Assembly: GCA_002796025.1 (NCBI GenBank)
Contig: PCVQ01000053.1
Location: 1 to 13,278, forward strand
DNA length: 13,278 nt
Direction of reading: 5' to 3'
Source: Candidatus Peregrinibacteria bacterium CG11_big_fil_rev_8_21_14_0_20_46_8
GTDB lineage: Bacteria; Patescibacteriota; Gracilibacteria; UBA1369; UM-FILTER-53-11
Each line of letters starts with the position of its first letter. Within the stretch, counting starts at the first letter, position 1. Below the pieces are notes generated by a model. It did no database searches. It saw only the letters and a program-made list of their open reading frames with translations, and was not told the origin of the DNA. Position numbers and translations under genes: made by a program. This document shows, one piece after another, positions 1 to 6,162 of the stretch.

Positions 1-2
1 GC

Positions 3-932
3 TGGGAGCTGATGCTCAAAGCCATTGCGCTGTATCGTGATGGCAGTAAATTAAGCCAGGCGCTCAATACCGGCTCGCTGGTTTCAAACTACACCGAACT
101 CTTTAATTTTGAAGAGGATGAGAGCGACGAGAGTGTAACACCGGAACGCGTAAACGAAGCAATTGCACAAGAAATGCGCAAACCGCTCCGCCGCAAACTT
201 CCTGCAGAGCGGCTCTCTATCACGCACAAATTTGTTGTTGGAAACCACGAAGGTTACCTTACTGTGGGCCTCTATGAAGATGGCAGCCCGGGTGAAATTT
301 TTATTAAGATCAGCAAAGAAGGCTCAACACTCTCCGGGATTATGGATGCTTTAGCGCTTACCATTTCGCTCGGCCTGCAGTATGGCGTGCCGCTCGAAGT
401 CATGGTCGGCAAGTTCTGTCATTCTCGCTTTGAACCAAGCGGCATGACCAATAACAAGCATATCCCGATCGTCAAATCGATTATGGACTACATCGGCCGC
501 TACTTCGCACTCAAGTTTCTGCCAAAAGAGACAGCTAAGAAATATCATAACGAAGAACTTATCGATCGCGCGTATGCGGAAGGAAATCCAACACATCTTA
601 AAGAGCTGCCGAGTGAAGCACCTGCGTATCAAACTTCTTCCGTCGACCATCATCTTGGCGCACGCGATCACGGCTCTATTAAACACCATCAAGCTCAAGT
701 CGCGATTCCAAAACCAGTTACTGCCGGAAACACGACCGCAATGGCCACCGCAATGGCGGGGCAAGCGGGGCAGGCCACAAGCGCCGAAGAATTTGCAAAA
801 CAGCAAACTATTCTTGCCATGTCATTAAATAATGAAGACGCTCCGATGTGCAATACCTGCGGCATGATAATGGTACGCAATGGCGCTTGCCATAAATGCA
901 ATGGCTGCGGCGCAACCTCGGGATGCTCGTAG
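3..932 (+). CDS. nrdJ: Adenosylcobalamin-dependent (class II) ribonucleotide reductase, C-terminal part
   Basis: The reading frame is open from base 3, before the first ATG at 12, and begins W-E-L-M-L-K-A-I-A-L-Y-R-D-G-S-K-L-S-Q, a typical internal NrdJ stretch, so the 5' part lies outside the window. The enzyme reduces ribonucleotides to deoxyribonucleotides in the cytoplasm using a B12 radical. The visible part holds the conserved C-terminal region (EDGSPGEIFIKISKEGST, then GIMDALALTISLGLQYGVP and FEPSGMTNN). A low-complexity Ala/Gln/Thr-rich linker follows, then a cysteine-rich tail (CNTCG...CHKCNGCGATSGCS) that fits the zinc-binding and redox-active tail of class II enzymes. The catalytic barrel with its radical and active-site cysteines is upstream and cannot be checked. 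It ends in TAG and is followed at once by a hairpin terminator. The family call is firm; only the N-terminal extent is unknown. Confidence 0.95.
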   Translation, partial: WELMLKAIALYRDGSKLSQALNTGSLVSNYTELFNFEEDESDESVTPERVNEAIAQEMRKPLRRKLPAERLSITHKFVVGNHEGYLTVGLYEDGSPGEIFIKISKEGSTLSGIMDALALTISLGLQYGVPLEVMVGKFCHSRFEPSGMTNNKHIPIVKSIMDYIGRYFALKFLPKETAKKYHNEELIDRAYAEGNPTHLKELPSEAPAYQTSSVDHHLGARDHGSIKHHQAQVAIPKPVTAGNTTAMATAMAGQAGQATSAEEFAKQQTILAMSLNNEDAPMCNTCGMIMVRNGACHKCNGCGATSGCS

Positions 933-936
933 TTAT

Positions 937-980
937 AGCAAAATTGCTACCGGCCTTCGGCCTACTTGAGCAATTTTGCT
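937..980 (+). terminator. Hairpin terminator after nrdJ, with nested inner hairpin
   Basis: AGCAAAATTGCT at 937-948 is the perfect inverse of AGCAATTTTGCT at 969-980, giving a 12-bp stem. The 20-base loop contains a second small hairpin, GGCC-TTC-GGCC, at 952-962. It starts 5 bases after the nrdJ stop codon. Only a short T-rich stretch (TTTC) follows, so intrinsic termination is likely but the U-tract is weak. The stem is nearly symmetrical and could act in both directions, but there is no minus-strand gene nearby to need it. Confidence 0.7.
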
Positions 981-1012
981 TTCTGTTCAGTCGCTGCTAA
1001 TTTCGCAGCTCC

Positions 1013-1042
1013 TTCACATTTGATATATTTCACATTTGACAT
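1013..1042. repeat. Two tandem 14-bp direct repeats, 16-bp period
   Basis: TTCACATTTGATAT (1013-1026) and TTCACATTTGACAT (1029-1042) differ at one position and are spaced by 16 bases, about 1.5 helical turns. They lie between the nrdJ terminator and the promoter of the next gene. The second copy includes TTGACA (1036-1041), a perfect -35 hexamer, but no good -10 lies 16-18 bases downstream of it. They may be a regulator-binding pair for the 1113 gene. No known operator is recognised. Confidence 0.4.
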
Positions 1043-1092
1043 AGCGGTAATAAAGCCCTTTCTTAAGCCGTCCCATTTTATAGGGATTGTTG

Positions 1093-1098
1093 TATACT
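1093..1098 (+). promoter_or_regulatory. -10 element (TATACT) of the 1113 gene
   Basis: TATACT matches the -10 consensus at five of six positions. It would place the transcription start near 1105, leaving a leader of only about 8 bases before the ATG at 1113, with no room for a Shine-Dalgarno site. No clear -35 hexamer is present at 16-18 bases. This is similar in spirit, but not in exact spacing, to the leaderless promoters found elsewhere in the window. Confidence 0.45.
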
Positions 1099-1112
1099 GA
1101 CAGTCCTCGTTT

Positions 1113-2771
1113 ATGAGCAACATATTTCTTCCAAATCGTTTTGTCTTTTTTCAACAGGCTTCTGAAGATCAAGAGCCCCAAATTTCCCAAACAACATCAA
1201 ATCAGAGCAACAAAGATGTCAATACACTGCGGCGCGAACTCGAAATAAAGGTACGCGCCAGTAAAATTCGGAGCGAAGAAGATAAAAAATTGATGCTGGA
1301 ATGGCTCCAGACGAGTCCCAAAAGTCACGATGCCAAAGAGCTCAAGATTCAACTTGAAGCATTCAATACAGTCGAACGTACAATCAGCGATCTTATTCAG
1401 CAATATACAAAAAAAGTCCAAACCGCCGCAAAGGAGGGCCGCGCAAATAAGTCCCACGAAAAAGAGCACATCAACTGGTTTAAAGAACTCTCATTTGCCG
1501 AAAAAATGAAGTATTTAAAAACGTGCGCCTTAGATGATCCCAAGCGCGCAGAAGTTGCGAAGATATTTAAAAAACTGCCGGGCGAATTTCAAAAAGGACT
1601 CAAAAGTCATTACGAAAATGCGCATTTTGATGATCGTCTAAAATTGGTGGAAGAGGCAAAAGAACTCCATGATAAGTATCGTCGTCTTCCTGCTGCAGTG
1701 CGCAAAAGCATAACTTCAAAAATCCGCGCAGCCGGTGATATAAAGACATTGCGTGCCATTATCGAAACAAATCTTGAACCGCATGAGCGTCTAAAAAAAC
1801 GGTTCCTGGCACTCGATAAAAAGACGCAGGCACAGCACCGGGAGCCATTTAAGGGCATGCGCATCGAAGAGCGCGAACAGTTTTTGCGCAGCGTCGAGGG
1901 AGAACAAGCGGCGGCGGAAAAATTACAAGAACATACGCGAGAAGGCCGCGAAGAATCATTCCGCAAAAAAATGATGGGCAAAATTCATGAAGGACTTTTT
2001 TCGCATAGAAGTTTTATGGCTTACGATGTCTGGTTTCGAAATTTAAGCGACGAAGAGCAAAAAAAGATGCTCAAAAATTCGGATCTCGATGATCCACAGC
2101 GGCTTAAACTTTATAATGAATTTTATGCGCTGCCGGAAAAGGTACGCACACCGGAGCGCGAGCAGAAATTTCTCAATGCAGATCTTGAGGGGCGCCAGGC
2201 GCTTATCGCAGAAATATCAGGCGAAAAATCGCCCATGGGTGTCATTAATTATCCGGAACGCACGGTACAACACGCACTGGACAAAGCGCTGGCAAACCCG
2301 GGCCTGCAGCGCAAACGTATGATCTATACCTTGATCCACAAAGTGCAGGTCTATTCACGCCGCGCTGAAATTGCAGACGACAAATCAGCAACACAAATGT
2401 CAGAACAGCGTGACCCCGAAAATCAAAACAATGAAAAACGTGACGATTCATTCCGCTGGGTGAGCACCGGCAGCCTTTTAGACAAGCAAGACAAGCGCGA
2501 AAAATGGCGTGAAGCGCTCATCGATTTAGAGAGCGTACAGGGCAAAGATCAGGCCAAAATTCGCGGCACCGCAATGTACAACTGGAGCAGCCAGGTAGTA
2601 GGAGCAGAAGCCTTTGAGCAGCAAGTCGTAGCCCATGTGCGCGGCGAATTAGTTGCCGGCGTGGCACGCCTTGCGAGTGAGGACCTTCCCGGCATGGACC
2701 CCGCGAAACTGCGGCAGTATGCGGAAAAACTAAACTTCGATGTCGACTTACGCAGAACAATAGCCAATTAG
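1113..2771 (+). CDS. Charged helical-repeat protein of unknown function
   Basis: I do not recognise this 552-residue protein. It is very rich in Lys, Glu, Arg and Gln, has no signal peptide or membrane segment, and should be mostly alpha-helical and cytoplasmic. It contains a degenerate repeat of about 28-30 residues: an L-P or L-D start, a charged helix, then a second helix ending R-x-x-L-(I/V/R). Copies start near residues 155 (LPGEFQKGLK), 192 (LPAAVRKSIT), 233 (LDKKTQAQHR) and 339 (LPEKVRTPER). A longer unit, L-S-x-x-E-(K/Q)...L-D-D-P-x-R...L-P, occurs twice, at about 126-158 and 311-344. The C-terminal 100 residues lack the repeat. The start is the first ATG after the promoter-like TATACT. 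The gene stands alone, with a terminator upstream and a separate promoter downstream. It could be a scaffold or envelope-associated filament protein, but nothing in the sequence proves a role. Confidence 0.85.
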   Translation: MSNIFLPNRFVFFQQASEDQEPQISQTTSNQSNKDVNTLRRELEIKVRASKIRSEEDKKLMLEWLQTSPKSHDAKELKIQLEAFNTVERTISDLIQQYTKKVQTAAKEGRANKSHEKEHINWFKELSFAEKMKYLKTCALDDPKRAEVAKIFKKLPGEFQKGLKSHYENAHFDDRLKLVEEAKELHDKYRRLPAAVRKSITSKIRAAGDIKTLRAIIETNLEPHERLKKRFLALDKKTQAQHREPFKGMRIEEREQFLRSVEGEQAAAEKLQEHTREGREESFRKKMMGKIHEGLFSHRSFMAYDVWFRNLSDEEQKKMLKNSDLDDPQRLKLYNEFYALPEKVRTPEREQKFLNADLEGRQALIAEISGEKSPMGVINYPERTVQHALDKALANPGLQRKRMIYTLIHKVQVYSRRAEIADDKSATQMSEQRDPENQNNEKRDDSFRWVSTGSLLDKQDKREKWREALIDLESVQGKDQAKIRGTAMYNWSSQVVGAEAFEQQVVAHVRGELVAGVARLASEDLPGMDPAKLRQYAEKLNFDVDLRRTIAN

Positions 2772-2794
2772 GCATAGCTCGCCTGCCCCGGATC

Positions 2795-2810
2795 TGGTAT
2801 AATAGTTTGA
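2795..2810 (+). promoter_or_regulatory. Extended -10 promoter for a leaderless transcript
   Basis: TG (2795-2796), one base, then perfect TATAAT (2798-2803) make an ideal extended -10 element. Seven bases past the hexamer end is 2810, the A of the ATG of the first methyltransferase, so the mRNA should start on the start codon. There is no recognisable -35, as is common for extended -10 promoters. It occupies most of the 38-base gap after the preceding gene. Confidence 0.75.
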
Positions 2811-3340
2811 TGCTTTCGAACCTGATTCTTATTGGTATGCTGGTCTTTTTGATCCTCTTTGCGGTCACAATGATTATGCATATTATCTGCATGGTACCGT
2901 ATGTTCCTACAAATATGCGTACCGTGGACGCCATGATTAAAGCCGCTAAATTGCGGAAGCGCGATGTAGTCTTCGATTTAGGCTGCGGTGATGCGAGGCT
3001 GCTCATCGAATCGGAACGCCGGCATGGAACACAAGCCCGCGGCTTTGAGATTGCACCGCTAATTTACTTCCTAGCTATTGGGCGCAAATTTTTATTCCGC
3101 TCAAAAGTACAAATTCACTTTAAGAATTTTTTTAACGACAATTTGAGCGAGGCAAATGTGATTTTCTGTTATCTTATTCCCAAAGTTATGCCGAATCTTG
3201 CAGAAAAAATTAAGAAGGAGTGCAAAAAGGGAACAAAAATTATCAGCAATACCTTTCACATTCCCGGACTCAAACCGCATAAAGTAATTAAAAAAAATCC
3301 TTTAAAGCGGACGCCCTCAATTTATATCTATCATGTGTAA
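2810..3340 (+). CDS. Membrane-anchored class I SAM-dependent methyltransferase, FAM173/ANTKMT-like (paralogue 1)
   Basis: Starting at ATG 2810 this is a 176-residue protein; a TTG at 2807 would add one residue but lies upstream of the predicted +1. Residues 3-29 form one hydrophobic membrane helix. A V-P-Y-V-P-T motif follows, then the SAM-binding motif I (VVFDLGCGDARLL, about 53-65), with Ala where Gly is usual after the Asp. The rest, including E-I-A-P-L, N-V-I-F-C-Y-L-I-P and the ending I-I-S-N-T-F-H-I-P-G-L-K-P, matches the layout of the FAM173 family. Mitochondrial members of that family methylate lysines in the ADP/ATP carrier and the ATP synthase c-subunit. A protein-lysine substrate at the membrane is therefore inferred, not shown. 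It is clearly homologous to the next gene, 9 bases downstream, and probably shares its mRNA. Confidence 0.85.
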   Translation: MLSNLILIGMLVFLILFAVTMIMHIICMVPYVPTNMRTVDAMIKAAKLRKRDVVFDLGCGDARLLIESERRHGTQARGFEIAPLIYFLAIGRKFLFRSKVQIHFKNFFNDNLSEANVIFCYLIPKVMPNLAEKIKKECKKGTKIISNTFHIPGLKPHKVIKKNPLKRTPSIYIYHV

Positions 3341-3349
3341 TTGCACGCT

Positions 3350-3916
3350 ATGAGCAATATTGAAATCTTTTGGATCGAGTTTGGAATTTTTGCGCTGATT
3401 CTGCCGCCAACGATTATTGCGCTGCTTGGCGCGCCGTGGGTGCCGACTCCTATTGCGCGGGTGCGCGAGATGCTCAAACTTGCAAATGTTAAGCCGGGCG
3501 ATAAAGTTTTCGATATCGGCTGCGGTGACGGTCGCATGGTACAAGTGGCAGCCAAAGAATTCGGTGCGGACGCTACAGGCGTTGAACTCTCTCCATTGGT
3601 TTGGAGCTGGGCAAAGATCCGCAACTTCTTTTTACGATCAAAGGCGAAGATTCGCTATGCCGACTGCCGCTCGCTCGATTACCGCAATGCAAATGCCATT
3701 GTTTGTTATCTTTTACCGGATTTTTTAAAAAAGGTCCGGACAAAGCTGGAACGCGAAATGCCGCACGGCAGCCGCTTTGTCTCGTATGCGTTTCAAGTTG
3801 AGGGCTGGAAACCTGTGCATGTAGAACCGCGTGATCCCAAGCGCCGCCTCTCCCCTATCTATGTTTATGAGATGCCGGTCTCTATAAAAGCTGCGGGCAG
3901 CGAGGCAAAAAATTGA
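3350..3916 (+). CDS. Membrane-anchored class I SAM-dependent methyltransferase, FAM173/ANTKMT-like (paralogue 2)
   Basis: This 188-residue paralogue of the preceding gene follows its stop codon by 9 bases and should be cotranscribed. ATG 3350 is preferred over an in-frame TTG at 3341; no Shine-Dalgarno site precedes either. Residues 6-28 form a membrane helix, followed by A-P-W-V-P-T and motif I with the normal Gly (KVFDIGCGDGRMV, about 52-64). V-E-L-S-P-L, N-A-I-V-C-Y-L-L-P and V-S-Y-A-F-Q-V-E-G-W-K-P follow, giving the same FAM173-like architecture. Differences in the SAM loop and in the middle of the fold suggest the two copies have separate substrates. The 3' end overlaps the end of the convergent comEC gene by 52 bases, and the extra C-terminal tail (about 15 residues beyond the paralogue) lies in the overlap. 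Protein-lysine methylation is inferred from family resemblance. Confidence 0.87.
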   Translation: MSNIEIFWIEFGIFALILPPTIIALLGAPWVPTPIARVREMLKLANVKPGDKVFDIGCGDGRMVQVAAKEFGADATGVELSPLVWSWAKIRNFFLRSKAKIRYADCRSLDYRNANAIVCYLLPDFLKKVRTKLEREMPHGSRFVSYAFQVEGWKPVHVEPRDPKRRLSPIYVYEMPVSIKAAGSEAKN

Positions 3917-5034
3917 GCGAGAAAAACCAGCAGACGAATAAGCAGTACAACCGGCGCGGCGGCTATTTCTTGTAAAAAAATACTGAGTGCGCCGCCCATC
4001 ATAATGGGCCCGACGAGGGGCACGATGGCAAGATTGGCGATTGGAGAGATGAGCGAAACACCGCCAAAGTGCCAGAGGATAAGCGGCAGGGTTGCAACTT
4101 GCGCAGCCAAACTTACAGAGAGCGCCAGGCGTAAACCGAGAAAATTTGACATATGGATCCGCTGCAGCCAGTTTGACAGCCGCGTTGCACAGAGCAGAAT
4201 CCCGCCGGTCGCTCCGCACGAAAGCTGAAAGCCGATATCGTCAATAAGTTCCGGATTTACAATAAGCATACCGGCAGCAGTTAAAAACAATGTGCGCAAA
4301 CCGTGAACCTTGCGGCCGGCAACTTCGCCGATGAGCGCAAGCGAACCCATAATTGCGGCGCGGGTCGTCGAGGCGCGGGCACCGGTGAGCATCACAAAAA
4401 AGAGCAGCACTCCAATAATCACAAGCCAGCGATACCGCTGCGACACGCGCGCAAAAAGCACCTGCAACAAGGCAATCACCATCACAATGTGCATGCCCGA
4501 AATTGCGAGAATGTGACTGACGCCGGCACGCTGAAAAATCTCACGCAACTCGGGCGCCAGCGTGCTGCGGTGCCCAAGCAGCATAGCGCCGACAATACTA
4601 GCTGCCGGCTCCGGATAGAGGCGCTGCAAGCGAACCACCAAAAAATTTTGCAGCTGCATCGCACTGCGAAGGAATGAAAAACGCGGAACAGTATGCTCTA
4701 TAATATAAGGAAAACTAATAAAGGGCGCACTGTATCCCTCTTTTATTACGCCGCGCACTCGAAGCGTATCGCCGGAAAGAATCGGCGGACCGTCTCCGCT
4801 TTCAAACTCATTCAAATAAATTCGCACGCTCCCGCGTACGCGATGCCCGCTCCCCCACAAATAAATCTCCCGCACCTCCAGCTCACCGCCATGGACTCTC
4901 CCGCTCACCTCCACGCGCTTGCCAATCAGACGCTCCAGATCATTTTCCGGCTGAAAAAAGAAAATGCGCACCAGCGCGATGCCTAAAAAAAATACAAAAA
5001 AAATTTGGCTCGGTCTTTTGAACATAAAAATCAC
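3865..5034 (-). CDS. comEC: Short ComEC/Rec2-type DNA uptake channel protein
   Basis: ComEC forms the inner-membrane channel that imports single-stranded DNA during natural transformation. Residues 7-28 are a membrane helix. A beta-rich OB-like region follows (about 30-115; GKRVEVSGRV, SGDTLRVRGVI). The Competence domain comes next, with the hallmark R-A-G-V-S-H-I-L-A-I-S-G-M-H-I (about 169-183) and roughly seven further membrane segments. At 389 residues it is about half the length of Bacillus ComEC: it lacks the C-terminal metallo-beta-lactamase nuclease domain, and the membrane part also stops early. GTG 5034 overlaps the recombinase stop as GTGA and is preferred; GTG 5037 and ATG 5025 are alternatives. 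It is translationally coupled to the recombinase. Its 3' end overlaps the convergent methyltransferase by 52 bases. Confidence 0.9.
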   Translation of the reverse strand: MIFMFKRPSQIFFVFFLGIALVRIFFFQPENDLERLIGKRVEVSGRVHGGELEVREIYLWGSGHRVRGSVRIYLNEFESGDGPPILSGDTLRVRGVIKEGYSAPFISFPYIIEHTVPRFSFLRSAMQLQNFLVVRLQRLYPEPAASIVGAMLLGHRSTLAPELREIFQRAGVSHILAISGMHIVMVIALLQVLFARVSQRYRWLVIIGVLLFFVMLTGARASTTRAAIMGSLALIGEVAGRKVHGLRTLFLTAAGMLIVNPELIDDIGFQLSCGATGGILLCATRLSNWLQRIHMSNFLGLRLALSVSLAAQVATLPLILWHFGGVSLISPIANLAIVPLVGPIMMGGALSIFLQEIAAAPVVLLIRLLVFLAQFFASLPAAFIETGIS

Positions 5035-5888
5035 CACAGTACATCGGCCCGCCGGTACGCCATATCGAGCGGCGACTTTAAACGCTGCATAGAATTTGCA
5101 CTTACCTGCGTATAACGTTCTGTTGTTTTAATGTCGCGATGGCCGAGAAGTGTCTGAATATAGCGAAGGTCCGTGCCATCCTCTAATAAGTGCGTGGCAA
5201 AGCTGTGACGAAGTGAGTGGAAGCTCGCCTCTTTCTGTACATGCGCACGGATACACGCCTGTTGGAAAATTTTTTGAGCCGTACGCTCGGTAATATGATG
5301 TCCGGGCCTGCTCTGCGACTCAAAAATAAACTCGTCGCGCACTTTGCCGCGCACCGCCTCGTTGTACATTCCCTGAACGGTTTTTGGCAGCAGCGTATAG
5401 CGATCGCGATTCCCCTTTCCTTGCCGCACATGAATCAGCGCGCGATAGGTATCGACATCTTCGACGCGCAACCGCACGGCCTCTGCTACACGCAATCCGG
5501 CACCATAGCCCAAACCAATCAGCAGCCGATGATGCACATTGAATGTGGAGCGCATCATTCTTTTAATATCTTCCTTCGCAAGAATGACCGGCAGCTTGCG
5601 CGGCCGCTTTGGAGTTTTGTATGTGAAGGCAAGCGGAATTTTGAGAACCTCACAGTACCAAAAACGGATGCTTTGCCAGTAGAGCGTGAGCGTTGATGAA
5701 GCATACTTTTTCTGCTCTTGCTCAAGTAAAAAAGAGCGAATTGTCTCCGTCTCCGGCGGCGCCGTTGGCGCTATGCCGGTCACTTCAAAAAATTTTTGCA
5801 AGGCCCGCGTGTAGCTGCGAACAGTCTTCCAACTGTAGCGCCTCAGGCGCAGCTCTTGAGTAAGACGTGTAATAGCGGATTGAATCAT
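5031..5888 (-). CDS. Tyrosine recombinase/integrase, XerC/D-like, possible integron integrase
   Basis: This 285-residue enzyme cuts and rejoins DNA through a tyrosine. The N-terminal SAM-like core-binding domain is residues 1-95, and the catalytic domain follows from about 105. All catalytic residues are visible: Arg133 (GLRVAE), Lys158 (GKGNRDR), His224 and Arg227 (HSLRHSFATH), His250 (LGHRD) and Tyr259 (TTERYTQV). The C-terminus has K-S-P-L-D, shared with IntI1 and with many Bacteroidetes-type integrases. The 30-plus-residue insert that marks classical IntI between the Lys and HxxR motifs is absent. ATG 5888 is chosen; a GTG at 5906 would add six residues. It is transcribed away from an attI-like region and cassette, the usual intI arrangement, and overlaps comEC downstream. 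Recombinase activity is near certain; a role in integration of cassettes is inference. Confidence 0.9.
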   Translation of the reverse strand: MIQSAITRLTQELRLRRYSWKTVRSYTRALQKFFEVTGIAPTAPPETETIRSFLLEQEQKKYASSTLTLYWQSIRFWYCEVLKIPLAFTYKTPKRPRKLPVILAKEDIKRMMRSTFNVHHRLLIGLGYGAGLRVAEAVRLRVEDVDTYRALIHVRQGKGNRDRYTLLPKTVQGMYNEAVRGKVRDEFIFESQSRPGHHITERTAQKIFQQACIRAHVQKEASFHSLRHSFATHLLEDGTDLRYIQTLLGHRDIKTTERYTQVSANSMQRLKSPLDMAYRRADVLW

Positions 5889-6061
5889 AGTAATGAGTTG
5901 TATCACAGCGTCATGAACAATCGATTACAAAAACCGTACAAAAAGATGAACGGAATTCGCGAAATGTGTAAGAGCGCGAGATGCCCAGCTGGTGCGCAAA
6001 AGGGGGCTGCAACAAAGTACTATAAAGCTACCAACCCTCTTTTTTCGCAACTACCTTTTTT

Positions 6062-6126
6062 GTTCGTATAAAACCCTGATTTAGGTGCATATCCGAACTA
6101 AAGTTCGTATATACTGGAGTTATCGG
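6062..6126 (+). other. attI-like recombination region
   Basis: GTTCGTATA occurs twice as a direct repeat (6062-6070 and 6103-6111). The second copy is paired with an inverted CGAAC (6094-6098) across TAAA, forming the L-spacer-R layout of an integrase simple site. Fifteen bases on lies GTTATCGG (6119-6126), whose G/TT step (6119/6120) is the predicted insertion point of the first cassette. In attI1 of class 1 integrons, IntI binds L, R and two further direct-repeat sites, and this layout is reminiscent of that. It lies 213-231 bases from the recombinase start, a normal intI-attI distance. The assignment is by pattern only. Confidence 0.4.
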
Positions 6127-6143
6127 AAATAGAATTACAATTT
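6119..6143 (+). repeat. Left copy of a 25-bp inverted repeat flanking the cassette gene
   Basis: The 25 bases from 6119 match the reverse complement of 6731-6755 at 23 positions; the mismatches fall at 6128 and 6129. The first 8 bases are the GTTATCGG core, and the rest runs into the leader of the cassette gene (TAGAATTACAATTT). The extent is well beyond the 7-base core boxes normally shared between cassette start and attC. Confidence 0.85.
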
Positions 6144-6146
6144 ACA

Positions 6147-6160
6147 TTTCAATATTGAAA
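6147..6160. promoter_or_regulatory. 14-bp perfect palindrome just before the kinase-like gene
   Basis: TTTCAATATTGAAA is a perfect palindrome ending 2 bases before ATG 6163. It sits where a ribosome binding site would normally be, and none is seen. It could be an operator for a dimeric repressor. As RNA it could only form a tight loop, so a DNA-level role is more plausible. This is based on position and symmetry only. Confidence 0.4.
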
Positions 6161-6162
6161 CT

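Larger units (their letters stand above)
5907..6161. promoter_or_regulatory. Intergenic region between recombinase and first cassette gene
   Basis: About 250 bases hold no gene. On the minus strand next to the recombinase lies TTGTAA (5930-5925) about 17 bases before TGTGAT (5907-5902), a weak promoter candidate. On the plus strand, TATAAA (6067-6072) and TATACT (6110-6115) are -10-like and could drive the cassette gene in the way an integron Pc promoter does; the latter predicts a start at about 6122, just inside the cassette. The attI-like boxes overlap both hexamers. Nothing else is recognisable. Confidence 0.4.

Noticed and set aside
351..806. Minus-strand reading frame of 151 codons inside nrdJ
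   Set aside because: It lies opposite a strongly conserved NrdJ sequence; its translation is Cys/Arg/His-rich with no family resemblance, so it is a shadow frame.
993..1009. Hairpin GCTGC/GCAGC after the nrdJ terminator
   Set aside because: The stem is only 5 bp with no T-run or conservation evidence, so it is likely chance.
1036..1064. A classical -35/-10 promoter using TTGACA at 1036
   Set aside because: The -35 hexamer is perfect, but the bases at the proper -10 position (around 1059-1064) do not resemble TATAAT. It was kept only as part of the direct repeat.
2518..3006. Minus-strand frame of 162 codons across the promoter of the first methyltransferase
   Set aside because: It overlaps two well-supported plus-strand genes and a perfect extended -10 element, and its translation has no recognisable features.
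4303..4677. Plus-strand frame of 124 codons opposite comEC
   Set aside because: The comEC translation carries clear family motifs here; the opposite frame gives a His/Asn/Arg-rich sequence without recognisable features.
5217..5696. Plus-strand frame of 159 codons opposite the recombinase
   Set aside because: The minus-strand frame contains the full recombinase active site, and this one has no recognisable motif.
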